This document shows, one piece after another, positions 51,293 through 59,210 of a DNA stretch of 64,000 nt. This DNA comes from JANRKF01 sp964518725 (GTDB lineage Bacteria > Pseudomonadota > Alphaproteobacteria > Rickettsiales > SXRF01). Every line of letters starts with the position of its first letter. Positions within the stretch are counted from its first letter, which is position 1. A model generated the notes under the pieces. That model saw nothing but the letters and a program-made list of their open reading frames with translations, was not told the origin of the DNA and did no database searches. The position numbers were made by a program, and so were the translations under genes. The stretch is taken from NCBI GenBank assembly GCA_964518725.1, contig CAZFKP010000009.1, positions 14,801 to 78,800 on the forward strand, given 5' to 3'.

Positions 51293-51733
51293 AACAATAC
51301 CTTTTTGTAGTCTTAGTTAAAAACACTTGTGTCCCTGGGAACAAGTCCGTCTCACAAGCATCCGCCCGGGAATATCCCGGACAAGACAACGGTACCATAC
51401 GGGGGAAGCCTTTACAAAACGTAAATGATGAAGCTTTTATGACAGTCGCCCAAAGGCTTGTTAATAAATACCGATTCCGCTTGCATCCAGATGTGGAATA
51501 GTATAGGTTCAGCGCGGGTTTTAGTTGGGAACTCTTATCTTCCAAGTGTGTGGCCGATGGCCACCTCGCCTTCTTAAGGCGTTGATTGATCGGCATTATT
51601 GCTTGTCCTTCCTTCGTTTGACAAAGAGTTTGAACAGGTGGTTTCCGTAGGGAGCCGCTATGGAACAAAGCTCTTTTTTCGCGACTCCAGATTGTCTGGT
51701 GCCGTACAAACGATTGTATTACAAGGATCAATT
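51293..51733. other. 441-base gene-free region with tandem hairpins
   Basis: No credible gene is visible. A 160-residue leftward frame that crosses it is composed of unlikely residues and overlaps the virB2 start. The right half shows two tandem perfect hairpins, GTGGCC-GAT-GGCCAC (51550-51564) and CGCCTT-CTT-AAGGCG (51567-51581). A possible weak attenuator (GAGC at 51652-51655 pairing with GCTC at 51670-51673, then TTTTTT) lies nearer the helicase start. A long leader is known for E. coli deaD and csp mRNAs. It must also hold the virB2 promoter. Confidence 0.6.
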
Positions 51734-52954
51734 ATGCAAGATTTTACCTCTCTCAACCTCCCCCCACAACTCATGACGGCACTCGCCAAAATGGGTTTCG
51801 CCACCCCCACCCCGATTCAAGCCAAATCGATCCCGCAAGCCCTCGAAGGCCGCGATATCCTCGGTTCCGCCCAAACCGGCACCGGCAAAACCGGGGCATT
51901 CGGCATCCCGCTGGTCAACCGCCTACTCACCAACCCACGCGGTTCGGCGCTCGTACTTTGCCCCACCCGCGAACTGGCCGTTCAGGTGTTACAGCAATTA
52001 AAAGCCATGGCCGGAAGCGCGTCGGGCATCAATTCGGCGCTGCTTATCGGCGGCGAGTCCATGCCGAAGCAGTTGCAAGAATTACGCCTGCGCCCACGGA
52101 TCATCGTTGGCACGCCAGGCCGCATCAACGACCATCTGGAACGTGGATCACTGATGCTGCACGATGCGAACTTCCTGGTGCTCGATGAAACCGACCGTAT
52201 GCTCGATATGGGTTTTGGCCCGCAGCTCGACCGCATTTTCAAGTTCCTCCCGGCCACCCGCCAAACACTGATGTTCTCAGCAACGCTGCCCGACAACATC
52301 GTAAAAATTTCGCAGAAATATTTGAAAGACCCGGTGCGTGTTGCTGCTGGCGAAGTATCGAAACCGATTGCAAAAATTACCCAGGAAAATATTCAAGTCA
52401 CTGACGAGAACAAATACGACCACCTGCTCAAGCAGCTTGAAACCCGCGACGGCTCGATCATCGTATTCGTGAAAACCAAATGGGGTGCTGAGAAACTGGC
52501 GAAACGCCTGCGTTCAGCCAAGCACAGCGCCGACGCCATCCATGGAGATTTGCGCCAGAACCAACGCGACAAGGTGATTAAATCCTTCCGCGAAATGAAG
52601 CACCGTATTCTGGTCGCCACCGACATCGCGGCACGCGGCCTCGATATCCCGCACATTGAGCACGTTATCAACTATGACCTGCCGCAAGTGGCGGAAGATT
52701 ACATCCACCGCATCGGCCGTACCGGACGTAACGAAGCCGAAGGTGCTGCGGTGAATCTTATCACCCGCGCCGATGGCGAAAAATGGGGCGCGATTGCCAA
52801 GCTGCTCGATCCGGAAGCCTATAAGAAACTTCAGGCCGAACAGCGCACCAACCAGAAAATTGCCCACAGCAACAAGCCGGGTTCTAGCAATGGCAACAGC
52901 AACAAACGTCGCCGTTTCCGTTCAGGCTCAAAACCAGCCGCCAAGCGCGCATAA
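51734..52954 (+). CDS. DEAD-box ATP-dependent RNA helicase
   Basis: A 406-aa RNA helicase of the RhlE/DeaD type with roles in ribosome assembly or RNA decay, probably cold-induced. Q motif GFATPTPIQ, Walker A SAQTGTGKTGAFG, PTRELAVQ, TPGRINDHL, motif II LVLDETDRMLDMGF, motif III FSATLPDN, and HRIGRTGRNEAEG. Motif II reads DETD instead of DEAD, an unusual replacement. A basic tail (NKRRRFRSGSKPAAKRA) ends it. I chose ATG 51734, which has AAGGA upstream and starts the Q-motif region; the longer frame from 51599 is not supported. A hairpin terminator follows at 52962. Confidence 0.96.
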   Translation: MQDFTSLNLPPQLMTALAKMGFATPTPIQAKSIPQALEGRDILGSAQTGTGKTGAFGIPLVNRLLTNPRGSALVLCPTRELAVQVLQQLKAMAGSASGINSALLIGGESMPKQLQELRLRPRIIVGTPGRINDHLERGSLMLHDANFLVLDETDRMLDMGFGPQLDRIFKFLPATRQTLMFSATLPDNIVKISQKYLKDPVRVAAGEVSKPIAKITQENIQVTDENKYDHLLKQLETRDGSIIVFVKTKWGAEKLAKRLRSAKHSADAIHGDLRQNQRDKVIKSFREMKHRILVATDIAARGLDIPHIEHVINYDLPQVAEDYIHRIGRTGRNEAEGAAVNLITRADGEKWGAIAKLLDPEAYKKLQAEQRTNQKIAHSNKPGSSNGNSNKRRRFRSGSKPAAKRA

Positions 52955-52961
52955 CCATCAC

Positions 52962-52984
52962 CCCCGGGCAGCACCTGCCCGGGG
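52962..52984. terminator. GC-rich hairpin after the helicase gene
   Basis: Perfect 10-base stem CCCCGGGCAG / CTGCCCGGGG around the loop CAC, eight bases after the helicase stop and six before the convergent sulfotransferase-like stop. A run of T does not directly follow on either strand (ATACGTTTATT on the plus side), so it may work with Rho or be a weak terminator. Confidence 0.6.
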
Positions 52985-52990
52985 ATACGT

Positions 52991-53725
52991 TTATTGTGTG
53001 CAATACCCCATCGCAACTGGCGCATGGCGTGTAAGCGCGTCCAGAATGTGCGTATCCTCCGCCGTTTCTTTTTCTGCCTCCTGAATACCGGATGCCGAAT
53101 GCCGGATGCTTTCATACCTCAGCACCGTGATATGCGATTGGTGTTCCATAATCCGGGTAACCATCAGCTCCAGTATCCGCGCTTGCTTTTCGAGCAGCGG
53201 CATTGACGCCTGCACAAGCGCTTTTATTTCCGGCCAATAGGCGACGGCATTGGGCAGCTCGCCACGGCTGATCGGCAAATCGAGCCGGCGCCATGAGCGG
53301 ATCACCGGCAGCGGATGACGGATCACGGCACGGATGTCAAATCTTCCAAGCGCGATAAGCTCCGGAAGCACCGCGAGGTACGGAGCGTTATGTTTAATGG
53401 CCAGTGTAAAATCCGGCGGCAGGCCGGGACGTAGCAAATCATGTATTACAAATTTTGTTTTCGTTCCGGATTCGTAATAATTAGTGAGCGCCGCGCCATT
53501 CTCCGCCCGGCGGTCAGGCACCGGAGTGCCTGCCAATAATTTCTCGCGCAGGCGGAGGAAGTCCGTAGCGATCGCACCAACAAACCCGGACGCATCAAGG
53601 CTCGGGTGCGGGCGATGCCACTCCGGCTCATTGAGGCAAACAGTGTTTGGTTCGGCTTCGAGCAGACTTGCGGCGAGCGTCGTGCCGCTGCGCGGAATGC
53701 CGGTGAGGATGATATCACGCGCCAT
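52991..53725 (-). CDS. Sulfotransferase-like P-loop protein
   Basis: A 244-aa protein with the 5'-phosphosulfate binding loop IILTGIPRSGTTLAASLL at its start, the sulfotransferase signature, and IRAVIRHPLPVIRSWRR, which resembles the 3'-phosphate binding site of the PAPS pocket. Such proteins sulfate carbohydrates, or carry out related phosphate-group reactions. I chose ATG 53725 because it starts directly at the P-loop; a TTG at 53740 would add five residues. It overlaps the glycosyltransferase gene by 11 bases, so the pair may modify one glycan. CysQ at 28.9 kb would clear the PAP product. Confidence 0.82.
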   Translation of the reverse strand: MARDIILTGIPRSGTTLAASLLEAEPNTVCLNEPEWHRPHPSLDASGFVGAIATDFLRLREKLLAGTPVPDRRAENGAALTNYYESGTKTKFVIHDLLRPGLPPDFTLAIKHNAPYLAVLPELIALGRFDIRAVIRHPLPVIRSWRRLDLPISRGELPNAVAYWPEIKALVQASMPLLEKQARILELMVTRIMEHQSHITVLRYESIRHSASGIQEAEKETAEDTHILDALTRHAPVAMGYCTQ

Positions 53726-54656
53726 GCGGCTCGCGCCCAAGCAGCTGGCCTAACTCCCGCAACCAGGCGGTTTTGAAGGCATCGTAACGGTAGAGCGCCG
53801 CCGTCGCCTGGCCGGCTTCAGCACAGGCGGCCGCGAGTGTTTCATTCTCAAAGGCGCGCTGCACCATTTCCGGCACGCGACGCAAATCACGGATCGTGCC
53901 AACCATGCAATTCTGTCCGGGGCGCATGTAATCGCGTCCGGCAAGCCCATCGATGCCGGTCACCATCGTCCCCATCGCCATCGCCTCAAGCGGTACGAGG
54001 CCGAAACCTTCCGCAAGCGACAAATTAACGAGGTAGCGCACCGAACCGAGCCGCCGCAAAAATTCCGTGTGGCTTAAGCCACGCCCCTCAATGACCTGCG
54101 ACAAGTCGATGGACGGCGCCGTTTTGCTTAGGCGATGGCGCAGCACATCGAGCAATATTTTATGTTCGCGGGACGGATTCTTCATATACACCAGCGCCGA
54201 ACCTTCCGGACGTTCGTGCCATGGCGTAACCGGCAGATTGCTCGGCTCGATGAAGGCGGGAATCACCGGTGTGGTGATGCCGTAAAGCGCGTGCACATAG
54301 CGCGACACGAGCTGACTTACCGAAATATAAAGATCGAAGTGGCAATCGAGCAGCAGGAACGTCCGGAAATCCTGCACATACATCACTTTTTTCCCGGGAA
54401 GGCGGAGGCCGAACAGGAATTGCGAGAAAGACGGATTGACCACCAGCACGTCATCCTTGGTGATGGATTTCTCCATCTCGCTAACGCCGATAGTCGGGAA
54501 CTCCATCTCGTAGTCGAAAATTTTCTCGCCGGTATCATAGATATGGGCGTCAACCGGCTCATAGCCAAAATGCCGGGCAAGCAGCAGGCCTATATGGTAG
54601 GCCATGTAGGCGCCGCCGGTCTGGATTTTTGCACCCACGATATAAACTTTTGGCAT
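53715..54656 (-). CDS. Glycosyltransferase, GT-B fold (GT1/GT4 family)
   Basis: A 313-aa cytoplasmic GT-B type glycosyltransferase. The N-terminal half is short (MPKVYIVGAKIQTGGAYMAYHIGLLL); the nucleotide-sugar domain is clearer, with LVYMKNPSREHKILLDVLR and LVNLSLAEGFGLVPLEAMAMGTMVTG, the E-X7-E-like signature of GT4. The acceptor and sugar are unknown. It is the first gene of a leftward pair with the sulfotransferase-like gene and is divergent from mtgA across 67 bases. Likely involved in surface glycan synthesis with the 492-aa membrane protein nearby, though this is inference. Confidence 0.87.
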   Translation of the reverse strand: MPKVYIVGAKIQTGGAYMAYHIGLLLARHFGYEPVDAHIYDTGEKIFDYEMEFPTIGVSEMEKSITKDDVLVVNPSFSQFLFGLRLPGKKVMYVQDFRTFLLLDCHFDLYISVSQLVSRYVHALYGITTPVIPAFIEPSNLPVTPWHERPEGSALVYMKNPSREHKILLDVLRHRLSKTAPSIDLSQVIEGRGLSHTEFLRRLGSVRYLVNLSLAEGFGLVPLEAMAMGTMVTGIDGLAGRDYMRPGQNCMVGTIRDLRRVPEMVQRAFENETLAAACAEAGQATAALYRYDAFKTAWLRELGQLLGREPHGA

Positions 54657-54723
54657 GTGCTTCCTTTTTGCTATACACAGCGTTAAGCCACAAAACCATC
54701 AACAGTTCAACGATAACCCACCC

Positions 54724-55404
54724 ATGCGCCGCCGCCGATTTTATTCTTATCACCCCCTCGTCAAGGCATTGCTGATATTCCTGCTGCTGCCATATGTGTT
54801 GTCGGTGCCGTACCAACTGATCCACCCGCCTTCGACATTGATGCTCTATGACCTCGCGAAACTCCGACTGCCGGATCGCGATTGGGTTGGGCTGGATGCC
54901 ATATCGCCTAATCTAGTGAAAGCGGTTATTACCTCGGAAGACAGCGCGTTCTGCGAACATTGGGGATTCGATTTTGACCAGCTGAAGAAATCGTGGCACA
55001 AGGCGCAGAAAAACGACGCACCGGTGAAGGCCACCTCGACCATCACCCAGCAGCTCGCCAAAAACCTGTTTCTCTGGCATGGGCGGTCGTGGCTCAGAAA
55101 GGGGCTGGAAATACCCCTCACCTTCTGGCTGGAGATGACCTGGAGCAAGCGGCAGATCATTGAAACCTACCTGAACGTCGTGGAATGGGACGATGGGGTC
55201 TATGGCGCAGAAGCCGCGGCACGGCATTATTTCGGCAAATCGGCGCGCAGCGTGAACATCGCACAGGCCGCGCTACTGGCCACCACTCTTCCAAACCCGG
55301 CAGAGCGCAACGCTGCCCACCCTGGCCCCGCACAGGCGATCATGTCGGCGCAACTGGTTGGCCGCGCGCTCAGAAGCACACCTGACCTCACGTGTATTCG
55401 CTAA
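54724..55404 (+). CDS. mtgA: Monofunctional biosynthetic peptidoglycan transglycosylase
   Basis: Inner-membrane glycosyltransferase (GT51) polymerising lipid II into glycan strands. The 226-aa protein has one N-terminal membrane anchor (LVKALLIFLLLPYVLSVPY), then VKAVITSEDSAFCEHWGFD with the catalytic Glu, STITQQLAKNLFLW, LEIPLTFWLEMTWSKRQIIETYLNV and YGAEAAARHYFGKSA, all diagnostic. The ATG at 54724 begins the charged MRRRRFYSY segment; no strong ribosome site is seen. There is no transpeptidase domain. It is single in its transcript; a 177-base intergenic region separates it from sucB. Confidence 0.95.
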   Translation: MRRRRFYSYHPLVKALLIFLLLPYVLSVPYQLIHPPSTLMLYDLAKLRLPDRDWVGLDAISPNLVKAVITSEDSAFCEHWGFDFDQLKKSWHKAQKNDAPVKATSTITQQLAKNLFLWHGRSWLRKGLEIPLTFWLEMTWSKRQIIETYLNVVEWDDGVYGAEAAARHYFGKSARSVNIAQAALLATTLPNPAERNAAHPGPAQAIMSAQLVGRALRSTPDLTCIR

Positions 55405-55520
55405 TAATTAGCAACCCAATTACACTTTACTTTCAGACGGCAACTGGCTAACTAAGTGGCAATTAGATTCTGGAGCGTCCCCGACTAGCGCCATTGAGGC
55501 GCGCAGCCCGTGCGGCGCCA

Positions 55521-55556
55521 AGGAAAAAACAAAAATCGCACTTTTTGTTTTTTCCT
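55521..55556. repeat. 15-base perfect inverted repeat (hairpin) before sucB
   Basis: AGGAAAAAACAAAAA at 55521-55535 is exactly complementary to 55542-55556, with a six-base loop TCGCAC. It is almost all A/T in stems while its surroundings are GC-richer, and it ends 25 bases before the sucB ATG, leaving the AGGAG ribosome site free. It may be a terminator for upstream transcription or a leader regulatory element; the sequence cannot decide. Confidence 0.75.
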
Positions 55557-55581
55557 GAGCACACATTTTAGGAGAAATATT

Positions 55582-56748
55582 ATGGCGGGTGAAATCATTG
55601 TTCCAAGCTTGGGCGAGTCCGTTACCGAGGCGACGATTGCCAAGTGGTTCAAGAAAGTTGGCGATTCCATCACGGCTGATGAACCGCTGGTTGAGCTGGA
55701 AACCGATAAAGTCACCATGGAAGTAAACGCCCCGGCCTCCGGCGCGCTGAAAGAAATCAAGGTGCCGGAAGGCAAAACGGTGAGTGTCGGCGCGTTGCTC
55801 GGCACCATCGATGTCAACGCCAAGGGCGCCGTGCCCGCTGTGAAATCGGCAGCGCCCGCCACCCCGGCCAATGCTGCACCGGCTGCAGCACCTGCCGCTG
55901 CGCCGCAGGCAGGCCCCGCCGCACGCAAACTGATGGATGAAACCGGCGTGAAACCAGCTTCCGGCTCCGGCAAAGATGGCCGCGTGACGAAGGGCGATGT
56001 ACTCTCAACGGCGAACAGCCCGGCTGCAGCGCCAGTTGCAACTGGCGTGCGCGCAGAAGAACGCGTCAAAATGAGCAAGCTGCGGCAGGTGATCGCCAAG
56101 CGCCTGAAGGAATCGCAGAATACGGCGGCGATCCTCACCACTTTCAACGAAATTGACATGAGCAACGTGATTTCGCTCCGCGCCGATTACAAAGACCTGT
56201 TCGAGAAAAAATACGGCCTGCGCCTTGGCTTCATGGGCTTCTTCGTGAAGGCGGCCTGCGCGGCACTCAAGGAAATCCCCGCCGTGAATGCAACCATCGA
56301 CGGCGATGAAATCATTTATAAAAACTACTGCGATGTTGGCGTCGCCGTGGGCACCGACCAGGGGCTGGTTGTGCCGGTAGTTCGCAATGCCGATTCAATG
56401 TCGATCATGGAAATTGAAGCGGAAATCGCCCGCCTTGCCGCCAAAGCCCGCGAAGGCACGCTTGCCATGTCAGATCTTTCCGGCGGCACCTTTACCGTAT
56501 CCAATGGCGGCGTCTACGGCAGCCTGATGAGCACTCCGATTATCAACCCGCCGCAATCGGGCATCCTCGGCATGCACAAGACCGAGGAACGGCCTATTGC
56601 CATTAAAGGTCAGGTAGTGATCCGCCCGATGATGTATGTGGCGCTGTCTTATGACCACCGGATCATCGACGGCAAGGAGTCGGTGACGTTCCTGGTTCGC
56701 ATCAAAGAAGCCATCGAAGACCCGCGCAGGCTGCTGCTTGGGCTATAA
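55582..56748 (+). CDS. sucB: Dihydrolipoyllysine-residue succinyltransferase (E2 of 2-oxoglutarate dehydrogenase)
   Basis: E2 core of the 2-oxoglutarate dehydrogenase complex, transferring succinyl groups to CoA. The 388-aa protein has a lipoyl domain (VPSLGESVTEATIAKWF; lipoyl Lys43 in ETDKVTMEV), an Ala/Pro linker at about 85-115, the E1/E3-binding domain (ARKLMDETGVKPASGSGKDGRVTKGDV) and the acyltransferase domain with the catalytic YDHRIIDGKESVTF. SucB identity, rather than PDH E2, is supported by the N-terminus and LGFMGFFVKAACAALKEIPAVNA. AGGAG precedes ATG 55582. sucA is not directly upstream, unlike the common sucAB order. Confidence 0.95.
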   Translation: MAGEIIVPSLGESVTEATIAKWFKKVGDSITADEPLVELETDKVTMEVNAPASGALKEIKVPEGKTVSVGALLGTIDVNAKGAVPAVKSAAPATPANAAPAAAPAAAPQAGPAARKLMDETGVKPASGSGKDGRVTKGDVLSTANSPAAAPVATGVRAEERVKMSKLRQVIAKRLKESQNTAAILTTFNEIDMSNVISLRADYKDLFEKKYGLRLGFMGFFVKAACAALKEIPAVNATIDGDEIIYKNYCDVGVAVGTDQGLVVPVVRNADSMSIMEIEAEIARLAAKAREGTLAMSDLSGGTFTVSNGGVYGSLMSTPIINPPQSGILGMHKTEERPIAIKGQVVIRPMMYVALSYDHRIIDGKESVTFLVRIKEAIEDPRRLLLGL

Positions 56749-56763
56749 TCCGGCCTTTAACAC

Positions 56764-56791
56764 TTGAAATTTGTTAAATTTGTACTATATA
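56764..56791 (+). promoter_or_regulatory. Candidate promoter for the 56859 gene
   Basis: TTGAAA at 56764-56769, a 16-base spacer and TATATA at 56786-56791, about 68 bases before the start of the periplasmic protein. A short inverted repeat CCAAT/ATTGG (56797-56801 and 56809-56813) lies just downstream of it. Fairly good match to sigma-70 but unproven. Confidence 0.5.
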
Positions 56792-56858
56792 GTTAACCAA
56801 TAGCATCCATTGGCGGCTGCTTGACGGTCGCCGTTGAATTACATCAGGAGTTTTCCCC

Positions 56859-57437
56859 ATGCGCCGTTTGTTGGTTATTTCTACGATTCTCGCCTTGTCT
56901 ACGAATGCAGCCCTTGCTCAGGATACGCCGGTGTTCAAGCCGCTCGATCCCAGCATGCAGGTTGCGCCCATTACGGCGACACCTGCGCCAAGTCCCACGG
57001 TAGCCACTCCAGCACCGGCTCCCGCTGCTGCACCTGCGTCACTGCCGGTTGCGCGCAATGGCGAGGTCATTGATTCGGTCGGTGGCGGCGCCATTCCGTC
57101 CCTTCCGCTCGAATTGACCACGGAAAATGGCGTGTCATATATCTCCGGCGGCATCGGCGATGAAGAAAAAGACCAGCTAAAAACGCAGGAGGGTCAGTTC
57201 AACCTGCGTCTGCAAATTGTCGGGCTGAACGGTGAGTTCTTAAGCGATGTACGGATGGTACTTAAAGATGCAAAGGGCGCAACGCTGGTCAGCATGAATG
57301 ACGCCGGCCCCTTTGTGTATATGCAGGTAGCACCCGGACAGTATTCAGCCGAACTGATCCGCGTCAACGGCAACAGCAAAACCAGCACCCTCAAAGTTCC
57401 GGCCAAGGGCGCGCTAAAAACGGCGATCCGGTTTTAG
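56859..57437 (+). CDS. Hypothetical secreted protein
   Basis: A 192-aa protein with a signal peptide (RLLVISTILALSTNAALA). The mature part begins with a Pro/Ala-rich stretch (about residues 40-62, such as TATPAPSPTVATPAPAPAAA), followed by a domain of about 90 residues with beta-rich segments: FNLRLQIVGLNGEFLSDVRMVLKDAKGATLVSMNDAGPFVYMQVAPGQYSAELI, resembling carboxypeptidase-regulatory-like (beta-sandwich) domains. I do not recognise the family. AGGAG lies before ATG 56859. It overlaps the convergent metF by four bases. Confidence 0.78.
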   Translation: MRRLLVISTILALSTNAALAQDTPVFKPLDPSMQVAPITATPAPSPTVATPAPAPAAAPASLPVARNGEVIDSVGGGAIPSLPLELTTENGVSYISGGIGDEEKDQLKTQEGQFNLRLQIVGLNGEFLSDVRMVLKDAKGATLVSMNDAGPFVYMQVAPGQYSAELIRVNGNSKTSTLKVPAKGALKTAIRF

Positions 57438-58309
57438 GATCGTCCCAGCGTGCTGCAAATCGCCTGCGTCAGGTCGGCACGGTTCAGCGTGTAAAAATGT
57501 AAATCCTCGCAGCCGAAGTCCATGAGCTTGTGGCATTGCTCGGCAGCCACATCCACCGCCTGCAGGAACCGTGGTTCCGGCTTATCTTCCAACCCCTCAA
57601 ACCGCTGCTCTAGCCAGACGGGTACACTCGCCCCGCACATGGCGGAGAATTTTCTGACCTGCGCTAAATTACCCACCGGCAGAATACCGGGAATGACGGG
57701 TATCGTAATACCGGCCTTCCGCACCCGCTCGATGAAACGGAAATAATGCTCGACATCGAAGAAATACTGGGTAATGGCACGCGTGGCGCCAGCGTCGATT
57801 TTCATTTTCAAATAGTCGATATCGGCATCAAAACTTGCGCTATCGGGGTGTTTTTCCGGAAATGCCGCCACAGAAATTTCAAAATCGGCAATGCGCTTTA
57901 GTCCCGCCACCAGGTCACAACTATAACGGTAGCCTTCCGGATGCGGCGCGTAGGACGACGCGCCTTGCGGCGGGTCGCCGCGCAGTGCCACAATATGTTT
58001 TACCCCAGCGTCCCAATAGGCGCGCGCCACGGCATCAACCTCGGCACGGCTGGCATTAACGCAGGTCAGGTGGGCGGCGGGCTTTAGGGAAGTATCTTTG
58101 GCCAGTTTGGCGACAATGTCATGGGTGCGTTCGCGGGTAGAGCCGCCAGCACCGTAGGTTACTGAGACAAACTCCGGAGCAAGTGGCGCAAGCGTCTGCA
58201 CAACCTCCCACAGCTTGGCCTCCATCTCCGCTGTCTTGGGCGGGAAAAACTCGAACGACACACGGGGCGGCGTGCGGTTAAATCGTGTGGCAGGTAGCGT
58301 ATCGGTCAC
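57434..58309 (-). CDS. metF: 5,10-methylenetetrahydrofolate reductase
   Basis: FAD enzyme making 5-methyltetrahydrofolate for methionine synthesis. VSFEFFPPKTAEMEAKLWE near the start, SVTYGAGGSTRERTHDIVA and AAHLTCVNASRAEVDAVA are typical, as are ALRGDPPQGA and ITQYFFDVEHYFRFIERV. I chose GTG at 58309, which has AAAGGA upstream; a further GTG at 58345 without a ribosome site would add 12 residues. Full length for the family (about 291 aa). It converges with the 56859 gene and is divergent from mlaA. No SAM riboswitch could be recognised in its leader. Confidence 0.95.
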   Translation of the reverse strand: MTDTLPATRFNRTPPRVSFEFFPPKTAEMEAKLWEVVQTLAPLAPEFVSVTYGAGGSTRERTHDIVAKLAKDTSLKPAAHLTCVNASRAEVDAVARAYWDAGVKHIVALRGDPPQGASSYAPHPEGYRYSCDLVAGLKRIADFEISVAAFPEKHPDSASFDADIDYLKMKIDAGATRAITQYFFDVEHYFRFIERVRKAGITIPVIPGILPVGNLAQVRKFSAMCGASVPVWLEQRFEGLEDKPEPRFLQAVDVAAEQCHKLMDFGCEDLHFYTLNRADLTQAICSTLGRS

Positions 58310-58466
58310 CGCGCAAATCCTTTGTGGCGTTTGTGCAACAGGCACGTAAAATGTTGGTTATGCCCCAACACATCACGTTTTTTTTATGAATTACCCATGT
58401 ACTAGAACACTAAATTAACTATAACAAGTCAATATAGCGTTAGACAGATTACGTTCAGGAGATACC

Positions 58467-59210
58467 ATGACCTTTGCTACACCGAACCGCTTTAAACTCG
58501 CGATGGTTGCCGCCGCAGCTCTGCTGGCAACTGCCTGTGCTGCCGTTGATGGCAGTGAGAATGATCCGTGGGAACCGTTTAACCGCGGCATGTACCGCAT
58601 GAATGACGTGATTGATGGGCTGGTTCTGAAACCCATCACCCAGATTTACCGTGGCGTCATTCCTGAACCCGGCCAGAAAGCCGTGCATAATTTTGTGCTG
58701 AACCTGCAAGAGCCGATCACATTCGGTAACTCAGTGCTTCAGGCTGATCCGCAAAACAGCTTCACCTCTCTCTGGCGCTTCTTGCTAAACAGCACCGTGG
58801 GTGTCGGTGGCCTGTTTGACGTGGCAAGCGCTGTCGGCCTGATTGAGCGCCGCACCGATTTCGGCCAGACGCTGGCGCTGTACGGTATCGAATCCGGTCC
58901 CTACCTGTTCCTGCCGATCCTTGGCCCCTCCAGCGCACGTGACGGGCTCGGTCGAATTGCCGATGCGTTCATGCACCCGGCAAGCTATGTCGATAACACC
59001 GGCACGTCGGTTGCACTGTGGACAATCACAGCAGTTGATACGCGCTCCGACCTGTTCGATGTGATCGAAGACGTCCGCAAGTCGTCACTGGATCCTTATG
59101 TCACCTTCCGCAGCGCCTACTCGCAGCGCCGCGCAAACGATATCAAAAAAGCGCGCGCAGCACGTAATGCGGCCTGGGAAAAAGCAAAAGGCAGCCAATG
59201 CGGAAAATAA
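58467..59210 (+). CDS. mlaA: MlaA (VacJ) family outer-membrane lipoprotein
   Basis: Lipid-asymmetry lipoprotein that removes misplaced phospholipids from the outer leaflet of the outer membrane. The 247-aa protein has a lipobox LLATACAA, then DPWEPFNRGMYRMNDVIDGLVLKPI, the MlaA family start, and GPYLFLPILGPSSARDGLGRIAD. Its start has AGGAG 7 bases upstream. It overlaps mlaC by 13 bases. The transporter genes mlaFED are not in the window. Divergent from metF. Confidence 0.96.
   Translation: MTFATPNRFKLAMVAAAALLATACAAVDGSENDPWEPFNRGMYRMNDVIDGLVLKPITQIYRGVIPEPGQKAVHNFVLNLQEPITFGNSVLQADPQNSFTSLWRFLLNSTVGVGGLFDVASAVGLIERRTDFGQTLALYGIESGPYLFLPILGPSSARDGLGRIADAFMHPASYVDNTGTSVALWTITAVDTRSDLFDVIEDVRKSSLDPYVTFRSAYSQRRANDIKKARAARNAAWEKAKGSQCGK

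Noticed and set aside
51249..51731. A 160-residue leftward frame across the gene-free leader
   Set aside because: Overlaps the virB2 start, has no family likeness and runs through two perfect hairpins; looks like chance.
55485..56165. A 226-residue leftward frame over the sucB lipoyl region
   Set aside because: Antisense to sucB and consisting of Ala/Ser/Gly runs mirrored from its linker.
58310..58466. SAM riboswitch upstream of metF
   Set aside because: I looked for SAM-II and related conserved segments and did not find them; only a short TGTTGG/CCAACA stem is present.
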